A stretch of 14,953 bases of DNA, from contig JANXQZ010000440.1 of the NCBI GenBank assembly GCA_025353235.1, forward strand, positions 1 to 14,953, read 5' to 3'. The notes under the pieces are model-generated. The model worked only from the letters and a program-made list of their open reading frames with translations, had not been told where the DNA came from and ran no database searches. Each line of letters starts with the position of its first letter. The stretch's first letter is position 1. This DNA comes from Bryobacterales bacterium (GTDB lineage Bacteria > Acidobacteriota > Terriglobia > Bryobacterales > Bryobacteraceae). Positions 7,601-14,000 of this stretch are shown here, one piece after another. Position numbers and translations under genes: made by a program.

Positions 7601-8908
7601 CGCATAAACAAAGTGGAGCAGGTCGGCATTGGCGCGTGCCAATTGGGCCGCGTTCTGCTGAATCTTTGCTTCGGTCTGTTTACGTTCGGTGATATCGGTG
7701 GCCGCGCAAGTGACGCCGATGATCTCGCCAGCACTGTCCCGCAAGGGCTCAACGGTGCAGTCGTAACATCGATCTACGCCGTTGGACCGAATGGTGGCTT
7801 CTTGGCGTTCCCCGATGCCAGTTTGGATCACTCGTTGCTTTACCGAATCCGTGAAGTCGGCATCTTCGGGCCGCTCGAATATCTCGTGGTCTGTTTTGCC
7901 GATTACCTGCTCGGCTTGATAGCCCAGCGTGGGGTTGTGAATCCAGGTATAGCGGAGTTCCCGGTCCTGATTAAAGACCACCACCGTGGAGTTTGCGAGA
8001 GCGGTCCGGAAACGCTGCTCGCTTTCCTGGTAGGCTTGCTCGAGCTGCCTGCGGTCGGTGATATTCACGGCAACGTTGAGGATTCTGTCAACTTGCCCTG
8101 CAGCGTCGCGGGAGAAGACCACGTCTCTTCCGTGAAACCAGAGCCAATCGCCGGCCTTGCTTTTCAGCCGATGTTCGAAAGCCACCGATACGCCCTCGGG
8201 AGCCGCTTGCACTTGCCGCAGGTGTTCGGCGAACCCGGCCGAATCCGCTGGATGCATCAGCGCGGAGAGGGAAGGATCGCTTAGAATTCGCGCCCATTGA
8301 ACAGGTGAGTAGCCGAGTTCGGCAGCCAGTGTCGGATTGCTGAAAACGAGCCGCCGGGCCGGGAGATCCTGCACGGAAATGGCCACAGGCGCGGCGCTGA
8401 AGATAGAGGCCAGCATGCGTTGGTTCTCTTCAAGGGCCTTTTCAGCCATCTTGCGGGTAGTTACATCTTCCGAGAAGATCAAAATGCCTTCCGGCAGGCC
8501 GTTGTGATCGCCCCACGGGCGGACCTCCCATCGAAGCCAGACGACTGCTTCATCCGGGCGTTGATACTGGTCTTCATCGGAGCGAACGGTTTCGCCTTTT
8601 AAACCGCGAGCGTGGATGTCTTTCCAGCGATCGGGCAGTCCGCGGTAGACATCGTAGTGTTGTCGTCCGATGATGGTGGACGCATCCAGCGATCGCTCCT
8701 GGCACCAGAGATCGCTGGCCTGCAGATAGCGCATTTCGCGATCGAACATGGCTGCCGCTACAGGCATCTGGCGAATGAACGTGCGCAGGAGATCCCCGCT
8801 TTCGCGCGTGGCACGCAGTCTGGCGTTCTCGGACTCGAGTTCGGCAATGCGCTCCTGGAGTTTCGCCGCCTGCTCTGCGCTGATGGGGGCGGATTTTTCG
8901 GGGGGCAC
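1640..8908 (-). CDS. Giant soluble multi-PAS/GAF histidine kinase with two kinase cores
   Basis: The predicted protein has 2422 residues, no membrane segment or signal peptide, and an N-terminal coiled coil (about 13-36). In order, with approximate positions: PAS1 38-150, PAS2 158-285, PAS3 293-407, HisKA core 1 (SHDLQEPLR, His439), HATPase 1 (NLVGNSLKY, DNGIGF at 584-589, GTGIGLAI), PAS4 675-788, PAS5 797-916, PAS6 925-1044, PAS7 1053-1172, PAS8 1181-1299, a shortened GAF 1303-1425, PAS9 1427-1542, PAS10 1561-1677, PAS11 1688-1807, PAS12 1815-1932, PAS13 1941-2058, PAS14 2067-2184, HisKA core 2 (SHDLQEPLR, His2210), HATPase 2 (DNGIGF from 2353, GIGMGLAI). Most PAS units end in a PAC segment with a DIT-ERK-type linker. 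Both cores keep the phospho-His and the ATP-binding N, G1 and G2 boxes. The frame is open back to 9268, but those 120 codons overlap the upstream gene and look non-coding; GTG 8908 with GAGG eight bases upstream is the best start. Sensor inputs are unknown. The acceptor is probably the overlapping receiver. Confidence 0.93.
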   Translation of the reverse strand: MPPEKSAPISAEQAAKLQERIAELESENARLRATRESGDLLRTFIRQMPVAAAMFDREMRYLQASDLWCQERSLDASTIIGRQHYDVYRGLPDRWKDIHARGLKGETVRSDEDQYQRPDEAVVWLRWEVRPWGDHNGLPEGILIFSEDVTTRKMAEKALEENQRMLASIFSAAPVAISVQDLPARRLVFSNPTLAAELGYSPVQWARILSDPSLSALMHPADSAGFAEHLRQVQAAPEGVSVAFEHRLKSKAGDWLWFHGRDVVFSRDAAGQVDRILNVAVNITDRRQLEQAYQESEQRFRTALANSTVVVFNQDRELRYTWIHNPTLGYQAEQVIGKTDHEIFERPEDADFTDSVKQRVIQTGIGERQEATIRSNGVDRCYDCTVEPLRDSAGEIIGVTCAATDITERKQTEAKIQQNAAQLARANADLLHFVYAVSHDLQEPLRTVGSYSQLLGRMYKGRLDAQADEFIKWITDASSRMSALLRDLLAYARVAGEPADIRDPVPLEEALATALQNLKVSIEEAHAEIVHDPLPVVIGDTGQFSQLFQNLVGNSLKYRSPDVPLRVRISAEMKSNEWVVSVQDNGIGFDPQHAERIFGVFERLREKDATGTGIGLAICKRIVERSGGRIWASGELGKGAIFSFSVSVADHVAARPDAEKFSPAVPLMSHGNHAIDRDFEELFHTLDLAQAMIRRLDGTILIWNRGAQRLFGWSSEEAVGKSAYQLLHTEFPKPLSEIEQDLLRDGEWTGELKKRKKDGSAVWVASHWALHRDGSGRPQSIIEVNNNITAEKQMEQVLRQSQNRFQQLVESSSVGILIGHPGGTLAYCNPAILQLIGYSEEDIADGRVRWDELTPPEFAHKDAEAVRQLLATGRSAAYEKEYMAKDGRRVPILVSGARLDAVEGGPVQAASFVVDLTSLRQAEEALRSTGTQRDLALQAGNMGVWSFNTRTGVVEWSESIELMLGMQPGSFDGTLEGFMASVHPEDRAVLQERVSEALKNGAEYQIEFRQLRVDGEICWVQGQGRVLNDEQGNATGLIGVVWDITWRKLAEQLLKENEERLRLALDAARMGTWDVNVSTSEISWHGGLKSLYGLPEDGRSTSYEEFLALLVPEDRPVVVRASQLALEQDVDYDAEFRVVFPDGSVHWLAGRGKVIRDGSGRPVRMIGVNSDITERKQVERELREGEERLRLATDTAQLGTWDLGLSTGDLECSPRCKEDLGLPLDGRLTRDHLWEAIVPQDRPAIQQELEAAIQQRSDLKSEFRVQRPGGELAWIAVSGRALYAPDGGPERVVGVTVDITARKQAEANRQFLLDFSAKLTQISEPGQLVEMAITEVGAYLGASCALNDIDFAQATMPSEPVVASLSLETRSCLTIPLHRNGVWRASFSAEHSAPRAWTETDIAFLRGVAERLWSVLENARLLQLTRERQEVFEATFEQAAVGMAHVGLDGRWLMVNQRLCDIVGFAREELLGITFQDITHPEDLEVDRKQYARLKSGDLSSYSIEKRYFHKSGSVIWINLTVGLVRDSSGVPKYAVSVVEDITARKKAEQALQDSRHLAEIRQAEIETLYESAPIGLAFFNTDLRYVRVNQRLAEMNGLSVADHLGRSLGEVLPGLAGQLVPILKEVLASGKPAQDIELRGITPARPGVERIWLASYFPVTDSESRVIGLHAVKQDITDRKEAETALLQTAQRLHIATESAGLGVFDWYMQEDRGFWENQRMYEIFGRTRADGTLSAAQFLETAIHPEDADAFRTALTEAMQPGNLFHATCRISRMDGVPRSVEFLGRVELGSDGKQLHLVGVVSDITDQTQAATRLQQSEHELRMALEGARLGIWSRDPASHITLSDAAARILGFKRGTIRPEDWLGRVHADDVADVEAALETALAGGEQYRAEYRFQPEEASLRWINSHGSLLRDDRGNPVRLIGVVQDVTERKHAEDALRESEEQLRSMIDSVSQLAWIARADGYIFWYNRRWYEYTGTAPEQMEGWGWQSVHDPKILPEVMERWPASIRSGVPFEMEFPLLRSDGIYRWFLTRVEPLRDSRGQIVRWFGTNTDIDDLRKSREVLEESERKFRELAESLPDLMWAAHADGSILYNNPQWYAYTGFGPESDLGESWSSILHPDDVTGFLELWQEALEQGRHFASEARVRGPDGIYRWFLNRAEPGRDEHGKVVKWFGTSTDIHEQKLTEEALRRSNLDLEQFAYAASHDLQEPLRMVAIYTQMLAKKYKGKLDEDADQYILFAVNGAKRMEQLLLGLLEYSRVGDRAEKPTPVSAEKALKRALANLAGQIANGSAEVSSSVLPAVSVPEVQISRLFENLIGNALKYRSEGAPRIHISATCEGAWCQFAVADNGIGFEPAYKEYVFGVFKRLYRDQYSGIGMGLAIAKRVVERYGGRIWVESELGSGATFFFTLPAAGDYE

Positions 8909-8914
8909 GCTGTT

Positions 8915-8920
8915 TTCCTC
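8915..8920 (-). promoter_or_regulatory. Ribosome binding site deciding the kinase GTG start
   Basis: On the minus strand, GAGGAA lies just upstream of GTG 8908, with eight bases between GAGG and the start codon. It is the only well-placed ribosome binding site before the coiled coil and first PAS domain, so it argues against starting further upstream at 9268. Confidence 0.7.
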
Positions 8921-8937
8921 GCTAGGGTACGTATGCC

Positions 8938-8966
8938 AGTTTAGCGCCTTACGGGAAGAGCGCCAA
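8938..8966 (-). promoter_or_regulatory. Putative sigma70-type promoter of the kinase-receiver operon
   Basis: On the minus strand, TTGGCG (8966-8961) and TAAACT (8943-8938) are separated by exactly 17 bases. Transcription would start near 8931, giving a leader of about 22 bases that carries the GAGG ribosome binding site. The -10 hexamer is identical to that proposed for the antitoxin operon in this window. It is a motif match only. Confidence 0.45.
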
Positions 8967-9000
8967 AATTGGCTAAGTTGGGTTCGTTCTGAAATTTTGG
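8963..9000. repeat. 8-bp inverted repeat upstream of the kinase, operator candidate
   Basis: CCAAAATT (8963-8970) and its exact reverse complement AATTTTGG (8993-9000) are separated by 22 bases, so arm centres are about 30 bp apart, close to three helical turns. The inner arm overlaps the proposed -35 element of the kinase promoter. It could be a dimer binding site for a regulator, possibly AT-selective, but no regulator gene is adjacent, and an 8-bp repeat in this AT-richer patch could arise by chance. Confidence 0.35.
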
Positions 9001-9070
9001 ATGGTGCAACATGCAGGCTGGAAAGTCGGGTGCACGGTCGAAAACCCTCGCCGCTGCCGAGAGCTCCGGA

Positions 9071-9104
9071 CCGATTGGCAATCGGCCGCAGGTAAACAAC
9101 CTGC
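9071..9104. repeat. Two adjacent small hairpins between the AlaX-like gene and the kinase
   Basis: Two perfect inverted repeats follow each other with a two-base gap: CCGATT-GGC-AATCGG (9071-9085) and GCAGGT-AAACA-ACCTGC (9088-9104). They lie 56 bases or more past the stop of the AlaX-like gene on the minus strand and before the kinase promoter. They could help end transcription of the toxin-AlaX operon, but there is no T-run, so they do not form a standard intrinsic terminator. The rest of the 251-base gap 8909-9159 holds the kinase promoter, the 8-bp inverted repeat and no gene that I can see. Confidence 0.35.
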
Positions 9105-9159
9105 CCTACACTTTCATCACGATTCGTTAGCAGGATTGGCTGCCTATCGAGATTAGAAG

Positions 9160-10308
9160 CTATAGTACGATTTGGTTCAGTGCTTCCTCGGAAGGGACGC
9201 TTCCTTGCGCCATCGTTGGACTCCCGCCGCCCCGACCGCCTAACGCTGAAAGAGCCGCTTTCAGCCAACGACCGGCGTCGATTCCGCTGTCCTTCGAGAC
9301 AGCCAATAAGACTGACGGAGGGTCGCGGGCCAGCAGAAGCATGACTGCCTTCGGGCCTGAGGCGAAGCTTTGAGCTTCAGTCCTGACGTCGTCCGTGAAG
9401 ACGTCCAAGCGTCGAACGATGCGGCGGATTCCGTCCGAGTCAGGCAGAGTCGCGGAGTATAGCTCGCGGCCTTTGGCGGTTGCCAACTCCGCACTGAGTC
9501 GACGCCTGGCCTTGTCCGACTCAGCTAGTTTTTCGGCTTGGGCGGCAACCAGGGCGGGTGTTTCGTCGAGCGGTGCCGAGAAGGAACGTGCGATTCGCGA
9601 CAGCGCTTCGTAATCGGCTCGCGCTCGCCGGACGGAACGCATTCCGCATAGAAACTCCACGCGTATGTTCCCCCGGAGCTTTTCGAGTTTACGAATGAGA
9701 ATGGGGCCGATTTCTCCCGTGGCGCGAACGTGGGTGCCGCCGCACGCGCTGCGGTCCAGATCGCGGATGGATACGATTCGGAGCAAGCCTTCCCGGTCGG
9801 ACGCTTTGCGCAGGCCAATTGCGTTTGAAGATTGCTGAAAGTCAACGGATACTTGGCGATTCTCGAATACGATTTGATTGGCGCGCCGTTCCACAGCTTG
9901 GATCGTGTCTGGGTCGAGTGAGGGTACGGCTAGATCGAGGGTAGACGACTCCGTTCCCAGGTGGAAGCTGATTGTTGGGGCGTTCGCTAGTTCCGCGAAC
10001 ACGGCGGATAGGAGGTGTTGGCCGGTATGCTGCTGCATATGATCGAAGCGGCGATCCCAGTGAATTTGGCCGGCGATTTCGAGGCTTTCGAGTGGTGCGG
10101 CAAGAACGTGTGCTATGCGATCCTCTTCGTCTACGACTTCGATTACCGGCACTCCGCCTAGCTGGCCAAGGTCGAAGGGCTGGCCTCCGGAGGCAGGGTA
10201 GAAAGCGGTGCGGTCCAGGTAGACGCGGGTGCGATCAGAGTTGGAGTCAACGATGTGGGCGTGGAATTCGGTGGCGTAACTATCGTTGTAGTAAATGCGG
10301 TCGGTCAC
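9160..10308 (-). CDS. alaX: Alanyl-tRNA editing protein (AlaX family, with DHHA1 domain)
   Basis: A 382-residue free-standing relative of the editing half of alanyl-tRNA synthetase. Such proteins hydrolyse Ser-tRNA(Ala) or Gly-tRNA(Ala), preventing mistranslation. The N-terminal beta barrel has RTAFYPASGGQPFDLG; the zinc-site motifs are H94-x3-H98 (QQHTGQH) and C189-x3-H193 (CGGTH). A middle helical segment leads to a C-terminal DHHA1-like domain with GGRGGGSPTMAQG, close to the AlaRS C-terminal glycine-rich motif. Length fits the long AlaX class that retains the C-Ala-like domain. GTG 10308 is the chosen start; its ribosome binding site is weak, suggesting coupling to the toxin gene whose stop is only 11 bases upstream. 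No aminoacylation domain is present, so it acts in trans. All four metal ligands are present, so activity is expected. Confidence 0.93.
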   Translation of the reverse strand: MTDRIYYNDSYATEFHAHIVDSNSDRTRVYLDRTAFYPASGGQPFDLGQLGGVPVIEVVDEEDRIAHVLAAPLESLEIAGQIHWDRRFDHMQQHTGQHLLSAVFAELANAPTISFHLGTESSTLDLAVPSLDPDTIQAVERRANQIVFENRQVSVDFQQSSNAIGLRKASDREGLLRIVSIRDLDRSACGGTHVRATGEIGPILIRKLEKLRGNIRVEFLCGMRSVRRARADYEALSRIARSFSAPLDETPALVAAQAEKLAESDKARRRLSAELATAKGRELYSATLPDSDGIRRIVRRLDVFTDDVRTEAQSFASGPKAVMLLLARDPPSVLLAVSKDSGIDAGRWLKAALSALGGRGGGSPTMAQGSVPSEEALNQIVL

Positions 10309-10319
10309 GTACTTTGACG

Positions 10320-10724
10320 CTACCAGATGGAGTTACTGTAATTCTTTTGGATATTCTTATCTGCTGTGACCAGCGGGGCTAGGCTATTTGCGAACGCGTT
10401 CGCGACGATAAGCCGGTCGAAGGGATCGCGGCTCCAGCCGAGTCGTAACGCAGCAACGGCAACCCTGGAGAACGGGAGAACGCAAATTTCGAATCCAAGA
10501 GAGGCGAGCATGGCATCGGCGGGAGGAGTGGACATGCGACCTGTTTCCCTGAGGTATTCAAGCTCCAGGAGCACCATCGGAGAAACGAGCACCGTTTCAG
10601 CCTTATCGATCGCCCGCTTGGCCCGCGCAGTCAAGCTCTTCTTCCACTTGCCCTGCGCGAGCCACTCAACAATATGCGTATCGACGTAAACAGCGCCCAA
10701 TGCTATTTTGTCCCGCCCGGCCAC
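10320..10724 (-). CDS. vapC: PIN-domain ribonuclease toxin, VapC type
   Basis: A protein of 134 residues with the PIN nuclease fold. The acidic magnesium-binding residues are D15 (VYVDTH), E54 (MVLLELEYL), D100/D103 in WSRDPFDRLIVANA, and D122 in LVTADKNI. The order and spacing match VapC toxins, which cut tRNA or rRNA when released from their antitoxin. The SPMVLLELEYL and DPFDRLIVANA motifs are characteristic of this subgroup. The GTG start at 10724 gives a 22-base overlap with the antitoxin gene; TTG at 10700, just after the antitoxin stop, is a plausible alternative giving a 126-residue protein. The RNA target cannot be read from sequence. It is followed after 11 bases by the AlaX-like gene, so the two are probably on one transcript. 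Confidence 0.9.
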   Translation of the reverse strand: MAGRDKIALGAVYVDTHIVEWLAQGKWKKSLTARAKRAIDKAETVLVSPMVLLELEYLRETGRMSTPPADAMLASLGFEICVLPFSRVAVAALRLGWSRDPFDRLIVANAFANSLAPLVTADKNIQKNYSNSIW

Positions 10725-10960
10725 TTAGTCAACCAGGCTTGTTCGTCCCAAGGCGAATCGTGAGGATCTCGATCCGCTTCGCCGAACACACAGCCGGGCA
10801 GCGGGGTGATCTCGTCGATTCGCTCCAGTCTGGTTTTTTTGGTTTCTTCTCTCACTCTGAACATCCGCCCCTTGTGGGTAATGAATACTGGATCGCCCTT
10901 GGCAGCCGATTCCAGCGCCGGGAACAGTTGCGTTCGAAATGCTGTCGCGGTTAGCTTCAT
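10703..10960 (-). CDS. Antitoxin of the Phd/YefM (VapB-like) type
   Basis: An 85-residue antitoxin with an N-terminal DNA-binding half, MKLTATAFRTQLFPALESAA followed by KGDPVFITHKGRMFRV. This resembles Phd/YefM antitoxins (…FR..L...L.....G.PV.IT..G..). The polar C-terminal part, with WDEQAWLTKW near the end, is the expected toxin-wrapping tail. The frame stays open to 11068, but the ATG at 10960 is preferred: the family fold begins there, and a promoter and operator lie directly upstream. An ATG at 10987 falls inside that operator. Only seven bases separate the proposed -10 hexamer from ATG 10960, so the message may be leaderless. It overlaps the toxin gene by 22 bases, typical of co-translated antitoxin-toxin pairs. 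Confidence 0.85.
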   Translation of the reverse strand: MKLTATAFRTQLFPALESAAKGDPVFITHKGRMFRVREETKKTRLERIDEITPLPGCVFGEADRDPHDSPWDEQAWLTKWPGGTK

Positions 10961-10967
10961 GCCTGTT

Positions 10968-10996
10968 AGTTTAGCGGTTGTGTACATAGATGTCAA
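10968..10996 (-). promoter_or_regulatory. Promoter of the antitoxin-toxin-AlaX operon
   Basis: On the minus strand, a consensus TTGACA (10996-10991) is followed after exactly 17 bases by TAAACT (10973-10968). The expected start of transcription, about 10962-10960, coincides with the antitoxin ATG at 10960, predicting a leaderless or nearly leaderless message. The -35 element sits inside the perfect inverted repeat at 10981-11009. Confidence 0.65.
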
Positions 10997-11009
10997 ATTG
11001 CTATGTACA
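10981..11009. promoter_or_regulatory. Perfect 9-bp inverted repeat, candidate antitoxin operator
   Basis: TGTACATAG (10981-10989) and CTATGTACA (11001-11009) are exact reverse complements separated by 11 bases, with centres 20 bp apart, two helical turns. The -35 hexamer lies in the spacer, and one arm falls between the -35 and -10. This is the expected geometry for an operator bound by two antitoxin dimers or by a toxin-antitoxin complex, which would block RNA polymerase. Autorepression is well known for Phd/YefM and VapB modules; its application here is inferred. Confidence 0.65.
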
Positions 11010-11012
11010 GCT

Positions 11013-14000
11013 TTATGGAACCGCCACAGCCTCCAACGGACCCGTGGAAGTGATATTCCCCGATCCATCCAATCGATCGATCATAAAATACACGATTCGA
11101 CCCGAAATCGCGGGAATCGCCACCGTACACCCTGAAATGCATTGCAAGTGGGTGCCGGCTTCCGCAACGAACGAATATGGATCACCCGCCGCACTGGCAG
11201 GTATCTCCGTCGAGCAAGCCTCCTGCCGGGACGAGCAGAATAGGCTCGACGGCGGACCGTTCTCGGCATAACCGAACCGAGCCCGCGCATATTGACTGCC
11301 GGGAGAGGCCGGCAGGCGCCGGGAGATCGGAATAAAGTTACTCCGGTTGTTAGCGTCCTGTCCTTGCAAGCTGCCCGGCCATGGCGGCAGCTTCATCGCG
11401 AAGTAATCGTTCCGAAGCCCGTTTACATAAGGAGCCGAGAAGAAGCCCCATTTGCCTCCCGGGGTCTGCAGCCATGTGGTAAAGGTCCACTGCAGGCCAG
11501 GAGCGCTCAAACCCTGCGTGAGTTTCCGGAACCTGCGTCCGGTTGAATCGATCGGGTCGATCTGCACCTGAGTCGCCCAGCCGCCCATCGGATTCGCTCC
11601 GATAAAGCAGGGTGCCATATAGTTAAACGTATTCGTGTAGCAAGTGCCCGCTGCATCATAAAAAATCGGAGCGACCAGAAAAACGTCGTTTTTTGCCGAC
11701 CCCGGCCGGCACTCGCCTGCATTGTCCGCTACGCAGTATTGCCATGAATCCGCATCGGAGATCGCGGAACCAGGCCCGCTCTTGTCCTTGAACATGAATC
11801 GACCGGCCCAAGCGTAGGTGGGCGTGCGCTTGCGATCGAAAGCGCCAACGACGTTCGAGATCTTGTAAACGTGCGCAGTGGAAGATCCTGAATCGTAGGC
11901 CGTTCCTCGAATGTTGGAAATCGTTATGCCCCCAATCAGCCCCCCTCCATCGGTCTGAGAACCTCCGAAACTCGGATTCATCGAGTTCCAGTCGCCTTTC
12001 CAAACATTCTCCTGCAAAGGAGCCCCTACCTGCCGATGTCCCGGGTAGGTTTGAATGTGATAGCCGTAGCTCAGTTGCGTGCTGGCGCTATCCGCCCAAA
12101 CGGGGGCCTCATTCTTCTTGTAGGTCAGCGGCGTGGCAAGCAAGTCGCGAATATTCTTGTTAACGATGGAGTCCGGGGTTTCCCCTGGGCCACCTTGCCC
12201 AGCTGCGAATGTCACTAGACCAGGGGCGTTGCCGTGGCCGAAGTCTCCATGCTGAGAGGCATAGTTGGGGTCGGCCGAGAGAAAGGTGTGCGTCGGATCG
12301 TTCGCATCCAGCCATGCCGTCGCGGGGCTATGGGAATTGGACGGCACCAAGTACGGTGTCCAGCCAAAATCGTGCGTTGACGAGTACGGATATGTAAGGT
12401 GATCGTCACCGCCGCCCACTTTGTTCGGCGTCCAGCGCATAAAAGTTAGCTCGAGATCGGTTTCGCTGTTCTTTACTTTCTTGACGAGCACCATTGTTTC
12501 GGTATAACCATTGCGCCCCAAGTCGCGGATCGCATCCCCTGGCTGGAGATCCTGGAGCCCCGATTTGGTCACGTTTGAAGGATCGGATTTGCAGGGATAC
12601 TTTGCACTCTCCCCCGGATTGGCAAACAGGCTGCACGGCTCGCCCGCTACGCGAAAGCTGATGCAGCGCGCGCCTACCGCTCCGGTGTCGAGCGGCATGC
12701 CGGTCACCCACTGCGGATCGAGGTTGGCGGGACAAGTCTCGGCCAGGTAGACGGAGCCGGTAAAGTTCTGCAAGGCGGCACCGCTCACTGGAACGGTGAG
12801 TTGCGTGTCCGAATACACGCCAAAGGTCGTCTTTGAATATCCCGTTACCTTGGCGAAATATTGGGATTTCGAAGCGTCGGACCCAAAGCCTATGGGATCC
12901 CCGTCCTGCAGGCGATGATCCTGAGGCAGTGTCTCGTTTTGCACCGAGACCACAATCGAAACCACGGCAGGCGTGGTTTGCGAGATGGATTGCGCCACGG
13001 AATGAATAATCGGAGGCGCGGCGGACACGCGCAAGCTCCCAGTCATAGCGCCGAATGCACTGGTGTTTAATGCTGGAATCGTAAAATGATCTGCGTCGCC
13101 GATAGCTACGTTTGCGATCCACGTGCCATTCGCGGCCGTCCACGCACCCGCGCCGCCAGAGATGGTCACCATGGGTCCCACCAAGGCCGGGGAACCAAAC
13201 CCGCTGGCGTTGTAGTTTGGATCCATGCCATGCGCCGGTGCCGTAAACTGAACCACATTCGCACTGGTAGCCGCTGTAATCGCCTCGGAGAAGCTTTGCC
13301 AGCCGCCGCCGCGATGGACTTGCGTAATAGTCAGCCGCCAAGGTCCTGCGAGCGGGTTCGAGGTGCTATCGTGCGCGATCGCGGCATTTACGGTCAGGTT
13401 TAGCAAGCTGCCATTCCCAGCCGGTCCCGCGTGACACGCTCCCCAGCGCATAGGATACTTATCGAAACTAGTTACCGCGTCTACGATCTGATTAGTATCC
13501 CCAAGCGTCCGGATGCGAATACACGGTCCGTCGCGCCCGTCCTGCGATGTCTTCGAGTCGTACAGCGCATAACCTCCTACAATCCCGATGAAGCTGGGTT
13601 TCGTAAATAAGCCCGAGGCGTAGGCCGTGGTCGCCGCCACGCCTAATGCTTGCAGTTGCTGTTCAACTGAAGTGCTGGTGGCAGACAGGTTTGTCCACGT
13701 TACGTTGTCGGGCACATTCACGCCAGAAACGGGAACGTACTCCCGATAGACTCCGGCGGTGCTGTTCAGGGTCCCCTTCCAAAGATTGCCGACGCGGTCA
13801 GTTGCAAAGAGCGACTTCGAGTCAGATGCCGAAAACGGATTCCCGGGGGGATAGTATCGATTTCCGTCTCCTGTCGCGTATGTGGACATGAGCCGCGCCT
13901 CCCCCGTGGACGGAATCCACAGCATAAGGTCGGCAGGACCCTGTTCACCGATATTGCATAAGTAGCCACTCAAGGGAGCACTGAGAGGATTGCCGGCAGC

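Noticed and set aside
7262..8284. A 340-codon plus-strand frame antisense to the kinase.
   Set aside because: It lies opposite PAS2, PAS3 and the first kinase core, whose conserved motifs show the minus strand is coding. No family is recognisable in it.
8909..9268. The 120-codon N-terminal extension of the kinase frame up to 9268.
   Set aside because: It overlaps the AlaX-like gene on the same strand, has no recognisable domain and lacks its own ribosome binding site. The GTG at 8908 has a good one, just before the coiled coil and first PAS domain.
10961..11068. Starting the antitoxin further upstream (11068, or ATG 10987).
   Set aside because: The upstream codons overlap the end of the giant protein gene, the promoter and the operator palindrome. 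The Phd/YefM-like fold begins at 10960.
12406..13341. A 311-codon minus-strand frame inside the giant beta protein gene.
   Set aside because: It overlaps an uninterrupted frame with module-like repeats and regular cysteine spacing. The alternate frame is arginine- and serine-rich with no domain, typical of a shadow.
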